Shown: one piece after another, positions 4,818 to 5,340 of the stretch
Numbering within the stretch: the first letter of the stretch is position 1
Layout: every line of letters begins with the position of its first letter
Origin: CAZFCK01 sp964517355
Lineage (GTDB): Bacteria; Desulfobacterota; Desulfovibrionia; Desulfovibrionales; Desulfovibrionaceae
Assembly (NCBI GenBank): GCA_964517355.1
Contig: CAZFCK010000283.1
Span: forward strand, 1 to 5,340
DNA length: 5,340 nt
Direction: 5' to 3'
The notes under the pieces: model-generated
The model's database searches: none
The model's input: the letters and a program-made list of their open reading frames with translations, nothing else
Told to the model about the DNA's origin: nothing
Translations under genes and position numbers: made by a program

Positions 4818-5213
4818 TTACGCCTGCAGCCATTTGACCCACAATGTGCGTTGCCTGGGGCCGTCGAATTCACAGAAATAGACGCCCTGCCACGTGCCCA
4901 ACCGCAGCTCCGCGTTCTCCACGATCAGCAACTGATCCGGCCCGAACAGGGACGATTTGATGTGAGCGTCGCTGTTGCCCTCCATGTGCCGGTAATCGCC
5001 GTTTCTGGGCACCAGAACCCGCATGTTCACGGCGATGTCCCGCGCCACATCGGGATCGGCGGCCTCGTTGATCGTCACCGCGCCGGTGGTGTGAGGGCAG
5101 AAGAGAAGCAACATGCCGTCCCGCCAACCCTTTTCACGAACCAGGGACTGTATCTGCAAGGTGACGTTCACCAGTTCCTCGCGGCTGGAGCTTTTGATAT
5201 GCAATACTTCCAT
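4818..5213 (-). CDS. yjbQ: YjbQ/UPF0047 family protein
   Basis: This is a small single-domain cytoplasmic protein of the YjbQ family (UPF0047; TIGR00149, secondary thiamine-phosphate synthase enzyme). That weak side activity is known for the family, but its main physiological role is not established. The 131 residues cover the whole family length. Conserved blocks are CPHTTGAVTINEAADPDV (39-56), HMEGNSDAHIKSSLFG (76-91) and GTWQGVYFCEFDGPR (106-120). Histidines 41, 76 and 84 are the likely metal or active-site ligands (inference). An ATG four codons upstream (5225) is in frame, but the GGAGGG at 5223-5218 lies inside that short extension and 4 bases before the ATG at 5213, so 5213 is the better start. 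It converges on gpsA and has no operon partner in view. Confidence 0.93.
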   Translation of the reverse strand: MEVLHIKSSSREELVNVTLQIQSLVREKGWRDGMLLLFCPHTTGAVTINEAADPDVARDIAVNMRVLVPRNGDYRHMEGNSDAHIKSSLFGPDQLLIVENAELRLGTWQGVYFCEFDGPRQRTLWVKWLQA

Positions 5214-5271
5214 AGCGCCCTCCATTAGAGTTTGTTACCTGCACTGCCATTTCCCATTTTTTGGCTGTGTT

Positions 5272-5287
5272 TACGACTTTCGGACTA
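5272..5287 (+). repeat. 16-bp repeated motif upstream of yjbQ
   Basis: Identical to 2803-2818. Its last three bases (CTA) are also the first three bases of the large repeat that begins at 5285. The yjbQ upstream region (5214-5284) otherwise shows only a -10-like TCTAAT on the minus strand (5231-5226), without a convincing -35. Confidence 0.55.
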
Positions 5288-5340
5288 GAGCATCTCACGC
5301 TTGAAAAGCGCTAGATGCTCTTATGCAGTTCCCTGGAACA
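5285..5340. repeat. Inverted copy of the left-end repeat, cut by the window edge
   Basis: This 56-base block is the reverse complement of 101-156 with one difference (5328 versus 113). It holds the same 35-base hairpin (5287-5321). Homology stops sharply at 5285 on the inner side and runs to the last base of the window, so the element continues outside. The two copies face each other across about 5.1 kb containing five genes. Confidence 0.85.

Noticed and set aside
5214..5225. Start of yjbQ at the ATG at 5225
   Set aside because: This would put the GGAGGG Shine-Dalgarno sequence inside the coding region; the ATG at 5213 is correctly spaced from it and matches the family N-terminus.
5214..5270. 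Sigma-54 promoter before yjbQ (TGGCAG near 5240-5250, minus strand)
   Set aside because: The GG and GC elements do not have the required spacing.
1..5340. CRISPR array, tRNA, rRNA or defence system
   Set aside because: There are no regularly spaced repeats, cloverleaf, rRNA motif or defence-associated domain; the repeats are too few and are inverted or mosaic.

Overview
The window looks like a piece of a GC-rich chromosome from a sulfate-reducing deltaproteobacterium, most likely Desulfovibrio or a close relative. The main reason is a siroheme decarboxylase subunit (AhbB) next to glutamate-1-semialdehyde aminomutase (HemL) and a stand-alone cobalt-precorrin-5A hydrolase (CbiG). This fits an anaerobe that makes heme from siroheme and makes cobalamin by the early-cobalt route. 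The genus call is inference from gene content, not a database result.

Layout. Positions 1-193 hold no gene. They are filled by a roughly 211-bp imperfect palindromic repeat with 22-bp terminal inverted repeats and several internal hairpins. On the minus strand follow hemL (2644 to 1376) and cbiG (1351 to 194), 24 bp apart and almost certainly co-transcribed. The last 37 codons of cbiG, and its stop, are made of repeat DNA. Upstream of hemL is a 380-bp gene-free stretch with a promoter/operator candidate, a string of hairpins and fragments related to the repeats. Next comes ahbB (3513 to 3025, minus). A 275-bp divergent region with a 12-bp perfect inverted repeat and a good sigma-70-type promoter leads to gpsA (3789-4781, plus). 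gpsA converges on yjbQ (5213 to 4818, minus) across a 36-bp hairpin-rich gap. The window ends inside an inverted copy (5285-5340) of part of the left-hand repeat.

How the genes work together. HemL makes 5-aminolevulinate, the precursor of all tetrapyrroles. AhbB works downstream, converting siroheme to didecarboxysiroheme on the alternative heme route. CbiG works on the corrin branch. These three are a tetrapyrrole cluster. GpsA (glycerol-3-phosphate for phospholipids) and YjbQ are unrelated housekeeping genes.

I see no defence system, phage, CRISPR array, tRNA or rRNA. The five genes are ordinary. What deserves attention is the repeat family at both ends, the way it has become part of the CbiG reading frame, and the compact regulatory-looking palindromes in front of hemL and gpsA.
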